This document shows positions 25,129-34,453 of a DNA stretch of 64,000 bases, one piece after another. Under the pieces are notes generated by a model, which saw nothing but the letters and a program-made list of their open reading frames with translations, was not told the origin of the DNA and ran no database searches. The stretch lies in the NCBI RefSeq assembly GCF_015864945.1, contig NZ_JADYWF010000001.1, positions 1,116,378 through 1,180,377 on the forward strand, in the 5' to 3' direction. The DNA comes from Salinibacterium sp. NG253 (GTDB lineage: Bacteria; Actinomycetota; Actinomycetes; Actinomycetales; Microbacteriaceae). The first letter of the stretch is position 1, and every line of letters starts with the position of its first letter. A program made the position numbers and the translations under genes.

Positions 25129-26412
25129 TTAGGCCCAGCTACCGGGGCTCTCGAGTCCTTCATAGAGCGGGAAGGCATCGGCGAGCGCGCGGGCACGAAG
25201 CTGCAGCGCGGTGATGTCGGCACCGGGCTTGAGAGTTTCGGCGATGATGTCGGCAACCTCCGTGAATTCGGCGTCACCGAATCCGCGGGTGGCCAATGCC
25301 GGCGTTCCGATGCGGAGACCCGAGGTCACCATCGGCGGGCGCGGGTCGGCAGGAACAGCGTTGCGGTTGACGGTGATGTCAACCGAGTGCAGCAGGTCTT
25401 CGGCTTCTTGACCATTGAGTTCTGACTTGCGCAGGTCGACGAGCACGAGGTGCACGTCGGTGCCTCCCGTGAGCACGTCAATGCCGAGCTCAGTCATGTC
25501 GTCTTGAACGAGACGCTCAGCAAGAAGCTTGGCGCCACGAAGGGTGCGCTCCTGGCGGTCCTTGAAGTCGTCGGATGCCGCAAGCATGAATGCGGTCGCC
25601 TTGGCGGCGATCACGTGCATGAGTGGTCCGCCCTGCTGGCCGGGGAACACGTTGGAGTTGATCTTCTTGGCGATATCAACGTTGTTCGTGAGGATGAAGC
25701 CCGAGCGTGGTCCACCAATGGTCTTGTGAACAGTCGAGGACACGACATCCGCAAAAGGAACGGGGTTCGGGTGCAGACCAGCGGCAACGAGTCCAGCGAA
25801 GTGCGCCATGTCAACCCAGAGCACTGCTCCAACCTCATCGGCGATCGAACGGAACTCAGCAAAGTCGAGCTGACGCGAGTAAGCCGACCACCCAGCGATG
25901 ATGACCTGCGGCTGAACCTCAATGGCCTTGGCACGAACATCCGCCATATCAAGAACGCCGGTCTCTTCGTTCACACCATAGGCGTGAGCTTCGTAGAGCT
26001 TGCCCGAGAAGTTGAGGCGCATGCCGTGAGTGAGGTGCCCGCCGTGGTCGAGCGAGAGACCGAGGATGCGGTCGCCGGGCTTAGCGATAGCCGACAGAAC
26101 GGCGGCGTTGGCCGACGCACCCGAGTGGGGCTGAACGTTAGCGAACGCGGAACCGAAGAGGCTCTTGGCGCGATCGATGGCGAGCTTCTCGGCAATATCC
26201 ACAAATTCGCAGCCGCCGTAGTAGCGACGCCCCGGGTAACCCTCGGCATATTTGTTGGTGAGAACCGAACCCTGCGCCTCAAGAACAGCGCGCGGAACGA
26301 AGTTCTCACTCGCGATCATCTCGAGAGTGTTGCGCTGACGGTCGAGCTCTTGAGCGAGCACCGCAGCGATCTCAGGGTCTACCTCAGAGAGAGGCGAGAG
26401 GAACGTTGACAC
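25129..26412 (-). CDS. glyA: serine hydroxymethyltransferase
   Basis: A 427-residue PLP enzyme making glycine and 5,10-methylene-THF from serine and THF. The PLP lysine is in [14 protein letters not shown]; other family blocks are [12 protein letters not shown] near the N-terminus, [24 protein letters not shown] and the C-terminal [19 protein letters not shown] 26412 follows AAGGAG at seven bases. Ordered glyA then folD on the same strand, forming the one-carbon entry pathway. I looked for a glycine or ZTP riboswitch in the 26413-26546 leader and found none I could support. Confidence 0.96.
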   Translation of the reverse strand: MSTFLSPLSEVDPEIAAVLAQELDRQRNTLEMIASENFVPRAVLEAQGSVLTNKYAEGYPGRRYYGGCEFVDIAEKLAIDRAKSLFGSAFANVQPHSGASANAAVLSAIAKPGDRILGLSLDHGGHLTHGMRLNFSGKLYEAHAYGVNEETGVLDMADVRAKAIEVQPQVIIAGWSAYSRQLDFAEFRSIADEVGAVLWVDMAHFAGLVAAGLHPNPVPFADVVSSTVHKTIGGPRSGFILTNNVDIAKKINSNVFPGQQGGPLMHVIAAKATAFMLAASDDFKDRQERTLRGAKLLAERLVQDDMTELGIDVLTGGTDVHLVLVDLRKSELNGQEAEDLLHSVDITVNRNAVPADPRPPMVTSGLRIGTPALATRGFGDAEFTEVADIIAETLKPGADITALQLRARALADAFPLYEGLESPGSWA

Positions 26413-26522
26413 AGATGATCTCCTTGCGACGGGGTGGATACTTCCAAGATACCGGGTGAACGCTGACGGCGAGCAGTCAGAGTTTGTCTCCTTTCCGCAG
26501 GGCCGGAAAGAAGTCTGACCCC

Positions 26523-26533
26523 GAAGTGGTCTA
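26523..26533 (+). promoter_or_regulatory. possible regulator half-site upstream of nagA
   Basis: CGAAGTGGTCTA lies about 100 bp before nagA. AGTGGTCTA equals the left half of the DasR (GntR family) dre palindrome as I know it; the right half is not present. The same ten bases CGAAGTGGTCT recur upstream of nagB (31312-31322). Confidence 0.35.
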
Positions 26534-26633
26534 AGGAAGCCTTGAAATGCCCTCTATTTCTGTCAGACTTTGGACTACATCATCGCCGGCAACACCAGCT
26601 CCTAGAGCGCTCTCACTCCCCCGAATGGACTCC

Positions 26634-27806
26634 ATGTCTCGCCGCATCATCCACTCCGCAACGCTCGTGAGCGACGGTGTGCAGAGCGAGAACGCCTGGG
26701 TCGAGTTCAGCGGCGAGAGCGTTGCCTCCACCGGAAGCGGTGATTCCTGGCGCGAGCACGCGGATGCCGCCACCATCGTCACCGACGCCGAAGGCGATTT
26801 TCTTACTCCCGGCTTCATCGACATCCACTCTCATGGCGCTAACGGTGTCTCTTTCGATGACGGGCCGGAGGCCATCGCCACTGCGCTTGCCGCCCACCGG
26901 AGCCATGGCACCACCCGCTCGGTTCTTTCGCTGATTAGCGATTGTCACGAGTATCTCGTCGAGCGTTTAGCTGAGGTCGCCGACCTCACGCGGCGCGACC
27001 CGCTCGTGTTGGGCAGCCACCTTGAGGGCCCATTCATCGATCAGGGGTTCCGTGGCGCACACAATCCGGCCGCGCTACGCTCTCCCACGGCGACCGAGAT
27101 CGAGCAGCTGCTAGCCGCCGCCGATGGAACGCTTCGCCAGATCACGTTGGCCCCAGAACTCCCCGGCGGCGCTGAGGCTGTCGCCCAATTCGTCGCCGCC
27201 GATGTACGCGTAGCGGTTGGCCACACTGCCGCCACGTACGCCGAAACTCGCGCCGCGTTTGACGCTGGAGCGAGCATCCTGACGCACGCGTTCAATGCCA
27301 TGCGTGAGATCCACCACCGCGCTCCCGGCCCGGTGGCTGCAGCCTTTCACTCTCCGGGCGTCACGCTCGAGGTCATCAATGACGGCGTGCACGTGCATCC
27401 GGATGTCGTAAAAATGTTGTTTGCTTCAGCCCCGGGCCGCATCGCGCTGGTTACCGACGCGATGGCCGCGACCTGCGCTGGCGATGGCCACTACCTTCTC
27501 GGCTCGCTCGATGTCACGGTGACCGACGGCGTTGCCCGCTTGAGCGACAGCGACGCAATCGCCGGCTCTACCCTGACGATGGATGCCGCGGTGCGTCGAG
27601 CTGTCACCGAAGTCGGGCTGAGCGTGCCTCAGGCTGTTGCCGCGGCTACCGCTGTTCCTGCCCGGGCCATCGGGCGCTCCGGCGACTTGGGTTCGCTGGC
27701 TCCCGGATTTGCCGCCGACGCCGTGCTACTCGATGCCGACTTTAAGGTACGGGCGGTGTGGGCTGCTGGTCGCGAATTGCCGCGGCCCGAGCATCCCGAC
27801 GCCTAA
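26634..27806 (+). CDS. nagA: N-acetylglucosamine-6-phosphate deacetylase
   Basis: About 390 residues from ATG 26634 (MSRRIIHSATLVSDG); ATG 26625 is equally in frame and the difference is three residues. Amidohydrolase fold with metal site: PGFIDIHSHGANG (HxH), HLEGPFI (Glu), then VAVGHTAA and THAFNAM with the two His, DGVHVHPD, and LVTDAMAA with the catalytic Asp. Removes acetyl from GlcNAc-6-P, giving GlcN-6-P for NagB, encoded 3.5 kb away. Its last 65 bp overlap the convergent MFS gene. Confidence 0.92.
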   Translation: MSRRIIHSATLVSDGVQSENAWVEFSGESVASTGSGDSWREHADAATIVTDAEGDFLTPGFIDIHSHGANGVSFDDGPEAIATALAAHRSHGTTRSVLSLISDCHEYLVERLAEVADLTRRDPLVLGSHLEGPFIDQGFRGAHNPAALRSPTATEIEQLLAAADGTLRQITLAPELPGGAEAVAQFVAADVRVAVGHTAATYAETRAAFDAGASILTHAFNAMREIHHRAPGPVAAAFHSPGVTLEVINDGVHVHPDVVKMLFASAPGRIALVTDAMAATCAGDGHYLLGSLDVTVTDGVARLSDSDAIAGSTLTMDAAVRRAVTEVGLSVPQAVAAATAVPARAIGRSGDLGSLAPGFAADAVLLDADFKVRAVWAAGRELPRPEHPDA

Positions 27807-28998
27807 GCATCCAGCCACCGACGATCGCGAAGACCACGGCAACGCCGAGAATCGCAGCGTCAACCATGGGCAACGACAGGATGCCTTGCTGGTCGAGCAG
27901 GATAGCGCCGAAGAGCGCTCCGCCACCGATGCCGATGTTGAATGAGGTCGTGAGGTAGGCGGAGCCGACGTCGCGCATGCGCGGTGACGCGAGTTGCAGC
28001 AGCCGCGTTTGCATCATGGCAGGAACGCCACCGAAGGCCATTCCCCAGACGGCTATAACCGTGAACATGATGGCGGGTTCGTCGGGGAACATTCCGAGCA
28101 GCGCGGCGCAGACCGCAACGAGACCAACGGTGACAGGGATGATGCTGCGCGGGAAGCGGTCAATAAGCAGTCCGGCGAGGGCGAGACCGAGGGCTCCGGC
28201 GGCACCGTAGACAAGCAGCACACCGGCGACAGCGCCCGGCTCAATGCCGGCAGGGCCAATAAGGTATGGCGCGATGTAGGTATAGAAAAGGTTGTGCCCG
28301 AGCATCGCGAGGGCAACCAGAATGCAGATGTAGATCACGCCGGGAACGGAACGGTCTTTGCGCAGCGGGATCGAAATCTCACCGGTGGCCAACGGCTGCT
28401 GGTGGTTGACGGGTGGCAGGATGCGCACGACCATGATGGTGAGCGCGAGAATGATGATGGCAATCACGACGAACGCGAGGCGCCAGCCGAGAGCGTGGCC
28501 GAGCGCTGTGCCGACAGGAACGCCGAGCACGAAAGCGGTGGTTGCTCCGGCGCTGGTGACCGCAACGGCCCGACCGACCTGGTGCGGCGGAACAAGGTGG
28601 GCCGAGTAGGCACCAACGACAGCCCAAAACAGGCCATGCGACAGCCCGCCAATGATGCGGGCGATCACGAGCACCGCGTAGTTGGGCGCGGCGGCGGCGA
28701 GCAGGTTGCCGACCACGAACACGAGCAACACGATGATCACGAGCTTCTTGCGCGGCTGGTTACGGGTGAGTGCAGCGAGCGGCGCCGTGGAAATCACCAC
28801 GGTTGCCGCAAAGATCGTGATGAGCAGCCCGACCTGCGACTCCGATACCGCCAACTCGGAGGCAATCTCGGGCAACAAACCGGTGGGCAACCATTCGCTG
28901 GTAACCGAGGTGAAGATCAGTGCCGAGAGAGTGAAAAGACCCGCCCACGGAAATGCTTGAGTAGACGAGGCTGGCGAAGAAGTGTGTGGCGTGCTCAT
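27742..28998 (-). CDS. MFS transporter, DHA1 family
   Basis: A 418-residue protein with about 12 hydrophobic segments. The early ALIFTSVTSEWLPTGLLPEIA and the loop PLAALTRNQPRKK (MFS motif A region) together with IARIIGGLSHGLFWAVVG place it with the AraJ/NepI/Cmx-type DHA1 drug and sugar efflux group. ATG 28998 is preceded by TAGGCT nine bases earlier. The C-terminal 22 codons are antisense to the end of nagA. Substrate not deducible. Confidence 0.85.
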   Translation of the reverse strand: MSTPHTSSPASSTQAFPWAGLFTLSALIFTSVTSEWLPTGLLPEIASELAVSESQVGLLITIFAATVVISTAPLAALTRNQPRKKLVIIVLLVFVVGNLLAAAAPNYAVLVIARIIGGLSHGLFWAVVGAYSAHLVPPHQVGRAVAVTSAGATTAFVLGVPVGTALGHALGWRLAFVVIAIIILALTIMVVRILPPVNHQQPLATGEISIPLRKDRSVPGVIYICILVALAMLGHNLFYTYIAPYLIGPAGIEPGAVAGVLLVYGAAGALGLALAGLLIDRFPRSIIPVTVGLVAVCAALLGMFPDEPAIMFTVIAVWGMAFGGVPAMMQTRLLQLASPRMRDVGSAYLTTSFNIGIGGGALFGAILLDQQGILSLPMVDAAILGVAVVFAIVGGWMLRRRDARAAAIRDQQPTPPVP

Positions 28999-29026
28999 GT
29001 TTGACTAAGCCTACCGCCAGCACCGG

Positions 29027-29032
29027 TACGCT
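29027..29032 (+). promoter_or_regulatory. -10 element of a probable leaderless promoter for purU
   Basis: TACGCT ends six bases (AAATCA) before GTG 29039, with no ribosome site. Confidence 0.45.
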
Positions 29033-29038
29033 AAATCA

Positions 29039-29893
29039 GTGACCACCTCTATGCACTGGATCGTAACCCTCACTTGTGATGACAAGCCCGGCATCGTTCA
29101 TGCCATCAGTGGCGCCATTGTTGAGGCCGGCGGCAACATCACCGAATCGCAGCAGTTCTCCAGCGGCGACACCGGCCGTTTCTTCATGCGCCTTCAAGTG
29201 CAATCGGATGCTCCGCGCGAAGTCTTCGAGCAGGCCCTCGCCCCCGTGACCGAGCGGTACGCGATGGAATGGCAACTCGACGTTGTGGGGCGACCGCTGC
29301 GCACGCTCGTGTTGGCATCCAAGGCCGGACACTGCGTCAACGACCTTCTCTACCGCCAACGCGCTGGCCAGTTGCCGATCGAGCTGCCGTTGATCATGAG
29401 CAACCACCCCGATCTTGGCTCGCTCGCCGAGTTCTACGAAGTGCCGTTCGAGTCGCACACGGTCACGACCCCCGGCCAGAAGTTGGCGTTCGAAGAACGC
29501 ATCCTCGAGGTCGTCGAAGAACACGACATCGAGCTCGTCGTGCTTGCCCGCTACATGCAAATTCTCTCGCCCGAGCTGTGCGCGCAGCTGAGCGGCAAGA
29601 TCATCAACATTCACCACTCCTTCCTGCCCGGCTTCAAGGGTGCGAACCCCTACAAGCAGGCCCACGCTCGCGGCGTGAAGCTCATCGGTGCCACCGCCCA
29701 CTTCGTGACGAGCGACCTCGACGAGGGACCGATCATCGAACAAAACGTGGTGCGCGTGGATCACGCGAGCACCTCAAGCGAACTCAGGTCGATCGGTCAA
29801 GACGAAGAAAGCCGCACCCTCACGCAAGCCGTGAAGTGGTTCGCCGAAGACCGCGTGCTGCTCGATGGGGCGCGCACGATTATCTTCCGCTAG
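29039..29893 (+). CDS. purU: formyltetrahydrofolate deformylase
   Basis: A 284-residue protein that hydrolyses 10-formyl-THF to THF and formate. Residues about 5-85 are an ACT-like regulatory domain (WIVTLTCDDKPGIVHAISG). The catalytic formyltransferase fold follows, with MSNHPDL, INIHHSFLPGFKGANPY (His) and THFVTSDLDEG-type segment AHFVTSDLDEGPII (Asp). GTG 29039 is used if leaderless; ATG 29051 is the alternative. Together with glyA, folD, purN and purH it makes a rich folate set in this window. Confidence 0.93.
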   Translation: MTTSMHWIVTLTCDDKPGIVHAISGAIVEAGGNITESQQFSSGDTGRFFMRLQVQSDAPREVFEQALAPVTERYAMEWQLDVVGRPLRTLVLASKAGHCVNDLLYRQRAGQLPIELPLIMSNHPDLGSLAEFYEVPFESHTVTTPGQKLAFEERILEVVEEHDIELVVLARYMQILSPELCAQLSGKIINIHHSFLPGFKGANPYKQAHARGVKLIGATAHFVTSDLDEGPIIEQNVVRVDHASTSSELRSIGQDEESRTLTQAVKWFAEDRVLLDGARTIIFR

Positions 29894-30432
29894 CCCCCGT
29901 CAAGCAGGTCGCGCAGCTTGAGGGTCGTGCGCCAATTGCGCACCGTCATACGTTTCGACAGGCGATTCGCGCGCAGGCGGTCTATGCGCGATTTCGCTGA
30001 ATCGACGACCGTGCGCGAAAAGTAGAGCGCGTCTGGGCCTGCTGAGACCGAGTCAACCTGTTCGTTGAGTTCGGGCACAAGGGTGAGCGCTTCCGCTGCT
30101 GTGAAAGGCCGCTTGAGGAAGAGCACATCGCTCAGAAGCTCCGCGGAACCGTGATCGCTCGGAGCGGCCGCGACGGTCGCCGCGAACTCGTCGCGGGAAC
30201 GCACGACGGTGAGGATGTCGGTGCCCAAGCGCTCGCGCAGCATCCGCTCGATCGTGACCTCGAGCTCGGCACCGCTCGTCGCGTCAGAAGCGAACACGAC
30301 GTTGCCGCTCTGGATGTAGGTGCGCACGTCACCGAAGCCAGCATCGGCAAAGCACTCTTTCAGCGCCGCCATGCTGATCACATTCGAGCCGCCCACGTTG
30401 ATTCCGCGAAGCAGCGCCACATAGTTCGTCAT
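29890..30432 (-). CDS. DUF1697 protein
   Basis: A 180-residue soluble protein. The N-terminus YVALLRGINVGGSNVISM and the following YIQSGNVVF are the hallmark of DUF1697, a family of unknown function with a ferredoxin-like duplicated fold. The middle has KRPFTAAE and the end a basic TVRNWRTTLKL segment typical of the family. It overlaps purU by 4 bp (CTAG) and follows nagB by 61 bp in the same direction. Confidence 0.9.
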   Translation of the reverse strand: MTNYVALLRGINVGGSNVISMAALKECFADAGFGDVRTYIQSGNVVFASDATSGAELEVTIERMLRERLGTDILTVVRSRDEFAATVAAAPSDHGSAELLSDVLFLKRPFTAAEALTLVPELNEQVDSVSAGPDALYFSRTVVDSAKSRIDRLRANRLSKRMTVRNWRTTLKLRDLLDGG

Positions 30433-30493
30433 GAGCTAACGATGGCACGGAGTACCGACACGAGGCGGTGCCCCACTGGCGAAGCCGGGAACC

Positions 30494-31267
30494 TTAGCGC
30501 AGCCGTTCCCAGTCGAGGCGGTTCTCCCAGGAGTAGCGGTAGTAATCGGCAAACTTGAGCTCGGATGCCGCAGCCTCGTCCACAATGACCGTGACGGTCG
30601 AGTGCAACTGAATCGCCGATCCCGGCAGGCTCGCGGTCACCGGCCCCTCGACCGCCCCCGCGAGCGCCGCGGCCTTTGCTTCGCCAAACGCGAGCAAGAC
30701 GAGGTGGCCCGCGCGCTGGATGGTGCCGAGCCCCTGCGTGATGCAGTGCTTGGGTACGTCGTCGGGCGAATCGAAGAAGCGCGCGTTGTCTAGCCGGGTC
30801 TGCTGCGTGAGGGTCTTTACTCGGGTGAGCGATGCGAACGAGGATCCGGGTTCGTTGAAGCCGATGTGACCGGTCGAGCCGATTCCGAGAATCTGCAGGT
30901 CGACACCACCGGCTGCCACAATCGCGCGCTCATAGTCGTCACCCGCCGTTTCGATGGGCCCGCTCTCGGCCGGCACCTGCACCAGTTCGGGCGTCAACCC
31001 GAGCGGTTCAACGACTTCCCGCGTGATGACCGAGCGGTAGCTTTCGGGATGCCCCGCAGGCAATCCGACGTATTCATCGAGGGCGAAACCCCGCACAGCA
31101 GAGAGGTCGAGGGCTCGAGCCGCGAGCGCAGCCCACGTTGTTAAGGGCGTCGACCCGGTCGCTAGGCCGAGGACGGCATCCGGAGTGCGGCGCACGAGCG
31201 CCTCGATGAGGTCAGCGGCGACTTCGCCCGCCGCGTGTTTGTCATCAACGATTACTACCTCAGCCAT
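30494..31267 (-). CDS. nagB: glucosamine-6-phosphate deaminase
   Basis: A 257-residue sugar-phosphate isomerase-fold enzyme converting GlcN-6-P to fructose-6-P and ammonia. Start ATG 31267 (MAEVVIVDD), with AAGG nearby; the open frame extends further upstream but is not conserved-looking. Motifs are LGLATGSTP (phosphate loop), FALDEYVGLP (catalytic Asp), LGIGSTGHIGFNEPGS (Asp/His/Glu region), and the late ALAGAVEGPVTASLPGS. It works with NagA to feed amino sugar into glycolysis. Confidence 0.95.
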   Translation of the reverse strand: MAEVVIVDDKHAAGEVAADLIEALVRRTPDAVLGLATGSTPLTTWAALAARALDLSAVRGFALDEYVGLPAGHPESYRSVITREVVEPLGLTPELVQVPAESGPIETAGDDYERAIVAAGGVDLQILGIGSTGHIGFNEPGSSFASLTRVKTLTQQTRLDNARFFDSPDDVPKHCITQGLGTIQRAGHLVLLAFGEAKAAALAGAVEGPVTASLPGSAIQLHSTVTVIVDEAAASELKFADYYRYSWENRLDWERLR

Positions 31268-31311
31268 GCCATCGACCTTAGAGCTACCCGGTGCGATCGA
31301 GGGAGGATTGT

Positions 31312-31322
31312 CGAAGTGGTCT
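31312..31322 (-). promoter_or_regulatory. possible regulator half-site upstream of nagB
   Basis: The plus strand reads CGAAGTGGTCT here, 45 bp before the nagB start; it is the same ten-base block as upstream of nagA, in the opposite orientation relative to the gene. Confidence 0.35.
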
Positions 31323-31382
31323 CTGCGAATGAGCGCAGCACTCGCGTCGCCACCTTCATCACCCGTCCAGATATTCGTCCGG

Positions 31383-31388
31383 TAGAAT
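31383..31388 (+). promoter_or_regulatory. -10-like element upstream of the Mrp operon
   Basis: TAGAAT lies 152 bp before the mrpA start in the 273-bp divergent gap with nagB. No good -35 hexamer is visible at the usual distance. Confidence 0.3.
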
Positions 31389-31540
31389 GTTCGAGACGAA
31401 GACACCGACCATCTCGCCACTCTGCTGCAACGCCACTCGCCCCGGCTGTACTGCAGCACTCGATCACCAGATCGAGCACTCTAAGGGAGAACTGCACTGA
31501 ATCCGCACGGTTCCAGCCCCAGCTCGAAGCGGAGAGCCCC

Positions 31541-34453
31541 GTGATAGTGCTGCTCGGTGCGTTCGCGCTCGTTTCCCTGGTGATCCCTGCGCTCACCCGC
31601 CGAGTTGGTGTTCGTGTTTTCTTCATCACGGCCATCATTCCCGCAGCGGCATTTATCTACACTCTGCTGCAGACTCCCGCCGTTCTCGCGGATACTCCGC
31701 CAACGGAGACCATTCCATGGATCTCCCAACTGCACCTCGATCTCAGCTTTCGGGTCGACACCCTCTCGTGGCTGCTAGCCCTCGTCGTCACCGGCGTCGG
31801 CACGCTCGTGATGCTCTACTGCATCAAGTATTTCGCTGCTTCTGAAGAGGGGCTTGGTCGTTTCGCGGCCGTCTTCCTCGCCTTCACCGGCACCATGTAC
31901 GGGCTCGTGATCGCCGACAACGTCTACTTGCTCTTCATCCTGTGGGAAGCCACGACGGTGTTCTCCTTCCTCCTTATTGGCCACAACACCGGTCGGCTCG
32001 CGAGCCGCATCGCTGCGATGCAGGCCCTCATCGTCACAACCGCCGGTGGGCTCGTGATGTTGGTCGGGCTCGTCATGCTGGCCGAACGCACCGGCACTGC
32101 CAGCCTGGCGCGGCTCGTCGACCTTGCCCCCGAGGGAACCGCGGTCACCATCGCGATCATGCTGATTCTCGTGGGCGCACTCAGCAAGTCAGCAATCGTT
32201 CCGTTCCAGTTTTGGCTGCCCTCGGCGATGGCCGCCCCGACCCCGGTCAGCGCCTATCTGCACGCTGCCGCGATGGTGCAGGCAGGCATCTATCTCATCG
32301 CTCGCCTGGCACCCGGGTTCGCTGAAACCCCGGGGTGGCAGCCGCTGCTCCTCGGCTTGGGAGTCTTCACGATGTTGGTGGGCGGATGGCGCGCGCTCAC
32401 CCAAGTCGACCTCAAACTTTTGCTTGCCTATGGCACCGTCAGTCAGCTCGGGTTCTTGCTGACGGTCGTGAGTTTTGGCACTCGCACCGCGGCTCTCGCT
32501 GGAGTTGCGCTGCTTCTTGCCCACGCTCTCTTCAAGGCGGCGCTGTTCATGGTCGTCGGACTCATCGACCACCGTGTGGGAACACGCGACCTCACCAAGT
32601 TGAGCGGGCTTGGCCGCGAAGCCCCGTTCCTCGCCACGGTCGCGATCATCGCCGCAGTATCAATGGCCGGTATCCCCTTCACCGCCGGGTTCGTCGCCAA
32701 GGAAGCTGTTCTTGCCAGCTTCCTCGAAAGCGCGAGCGCGGGATCGGCGCTGGGATGGATCGCGGTCATCGGTGTCGCGGTTGGTTCAACTCTCACCGTT
32801 GCGTACAGCGCGCGCTTCCTCTGGGGTGCTTTCGCGAGCAAAGACGGCGTTGAGACCGTGCGACCGCTCCACGAGAACGTCTGGTTCTTATCGTCGCCCG
32901 GAATCCTCGCGCTCAGTGGACTCGTGCTCGCGCCGTTCTTCGGCAGCGTCGGAACGGTGCTCGAGGGCTATTCGCAGCAGTTTGTTTCCGAAGGCTACGA
33001 CTATTCGCTCAAGCTCTGGCACGGCTTCGACGTAGCTTTCTTCATCTCTGCTGCCACTCTGCTCGGGGGTATCGCACTGTTCTGGGCACGCACCCAGGTA
33101 TTCGCGCTGCAGTCCCGCGTGCCCGCGGTAGTCGACTCGAACAAGCTGTACCGCTCCAGCCTCCGCACCCTCGACCGCATCGCCCTGCGCGTGACAGCGA
33201 CTACGCAGCGAGGTTCGCTGCCGTTCTACCTCACCGTCATCCTGCTCGTGATGGTCGGCTCGGTAGGCAGCACGCTGGCGCTGAATCGCACGTGGCCCGA
33301 CTCCATCCGACTCTTTGACAGCCCAGGGCAACTCGCCATCGGCACCGTCATGATCGTTGCCGCCCTCGCCCTACTCGGCGCCCAGAAGCGGTTCCAAGCT
33401 GCTGTGCTCGTGGGGGTCGTGGGGTACGGCATGGCCGCGTTATTCGCATTCCACGGCGCTCCCGATATCGCGCTGACTCAAGTGTTGGTCGAGACTGTCA
33501 CCCTGATTGCCTTCGTGCTGGTGCTGCGGAGACTACCTGCTCGCTTGGGCAAAGCGCACGGCAGTTCGCGACGCGTATTGCGTGCTGCCGTTGGCCTCTC
33601 CGTCGGCCTCCTCATGGGCATCGTCGCCATCGTCGCGCTTGGCGCCCGAAGTGCAGATCCCATCTCCGTGTCGCTGCCTGAACTCGCGTACGAGATCGGT
33701 CACGGCCGCAACGTCGTCAATGTCGTGCTCGTCGACATCCGCGGCTGGGACACGCTCGGAGAACTCTCGGTGATCGTGGCTGCCGCCACCGGCGTCGCCA
33801 GTCTGGTGTTCTTGCGCAGCCGCACCGACAACCTGCCCCGTGTCTCCGAAACCCGCGCCCGCGGCACGATCCGCGCTCGACTCAAGCCATCACGCGAAAT
33901 CGTGTCCTCCGAGTACCTGCCCGGTGTTCAAGACCCGTCGACTCGCACCGCGTGGCTACTCGCGGGTCGCAAGTTGGCTCCCGAGAACCGGTCGATTCTC
34001 CTCGAAGTTGTTATTCGCCTGCTCTTCCACCCCCTGATCGTGCTGTCGATCTACCTCCTGTTCGCTGGCCACAATTTGCCGGGAGGTGGGTTCGCCGCCG
34101 GTCTCGTGGCGGGACTCGCGCTCGCCGGTCGCTACCTCGCCGGCGGACGTTACGAGCTCGGCGCAGCAGCGCCGTTCGATGCGGGGCGCATCCTCGGTGT
34201 CGGGCTCGTGCTCGCGGCGGGAACCGCCACCGTGCCACTCTTCCTCGGCGCGGATGCTCTTACCTCCACGTTCTTCGAAACCACGATTCCCGTGCTCGGC
34301 CACCTTGAGTTCTCTACCTCGACCATCTTCGACATCGGGGTCTACCTCGTCGTCATCGGAATGGTGCTGGATGTCCTGCGCAGCCTCGGCGCTGAGATTG
34401 ATCGCCAGCGCGAAGAGTCCTCTGAATCTCTCGAGAGCGGAAGCACCATATGA
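31541..34453 (+). CDS. mrpA: Na+/H+ antiporter subunit A with fused B domain
   Basis: About 970 residues from GTG 31541, which follows GGAG; the longer open frame upstream runs over the divergent promoter region and is rejected. The first 500 residues are NuoL/ND5-like, with LFILWEATTVFSFLLIGHN, AAMVQAGIYLIARL and the Lys/Glu-bearing membrane helices. The C-terminal 140 residues are MrpB-like (FHPLIVLSIYLLFAGHNLPG, GGGFAAGLVAG). This explains the absence of a separate mrpB. It uses the proton gradient to expel Na+. First of six genes, each joined by a 4-bp overlap. Confidence 0.94.
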   Translation: MIVLLGAFALVSLVIPALTRRVGVRVFFITAIIPAAAFIYTLLQTPAVLADTPPTETIPWISQLHLDLSFRVDTLSWLLALVVTGVGTLVMLYCIKYFAASEEGLGRFAAVFLAFTGTMYGLVIADNVYLLFILWEATTVFSFLLIGHNTGRLASRIAAMQALIVTTAGGLVMLVGLVMLAERTGTASLARLVDLAPEGTAVTIAIMLILVGALSKSAIVPFQFWLPSAMAAPTPVSAYLHAAAMVQAGIYLIARLAPGFAETPGWQPLLLGLGVFTMLVGGWRALTQVDLKLLLAYGTVSQLGFLLTVVSFGTRTAALAGVALLLAHALFKAALFMVVGLIDHRVGTRDLTKLSGLGREAPFLATVAIIAAVSMAGIPFTAGFVAKEAVLASFLESASAGSALGWIAVIGVAVGSTLTVAYSARFLWGAFASKDGVETVRPLHENVWFLSSPGILALSGLVLAPFFGSVGTVLEGYSQQFVSEGYDYSLKLWHGFDVAFFISAATLLGGIALFWARTQVFALQSRVPAVVDSNKLYRSSLRTLDRIALRVTATTQRGSLPFYLTVILLVMVGSVGSTLALNRTWPDSIRLFDSPGQLAIGTVMIVAALALLGAQKRFQAAVLVGVVGYGMAALFAFHGAPDIALTQVLVETVTLIAFVLVLRRLPARLGKAHGSSRRVLRAAVGLSVGLLMGIVAIVALGARSADPISVSLPELAYEIGHGRNVVNVVLVDIRGWDTLGELSVIVAAATGVASLVFLRSRTDNLPRVSETRARGTIRARLKPSREIVSSEYLPGVQDPSTRTAWLLAGRKLAPENRSILLEVVIRLLFHPLIVLSIYLLFAGHNLPGGGFAAGLVAGLALAGRYLAGGRYELGAAAPFDAGRILGVGLVLAAGTATVPLFLGADALTSTFFETTIPVLGHLEFSTSTIFDIGVYLVVIGMVLDVLRSLGAEIDRQREESSESLESGSTI

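Noticed and set aside
26525-26540. Complete DasR palindrome upstream of nagA
   Set aside because: Only the left half matches; the right half reads AGGAAGC, so it is reported as a half-site only.
26413-26546. Riboswitch (glycine, ZTP) in the glyA leader
   Set aside because: The conserved core bases of either riboswitch are absent; only the ribosome site and a few short repeats are seen.
31235-31540. Extended N-terminus of mrpA
   Set aside because: The extra 100 residues are low-complexity and run over the divergent nagB promoter; GTG 31541 with GGAG in front starts a normal MrpA.
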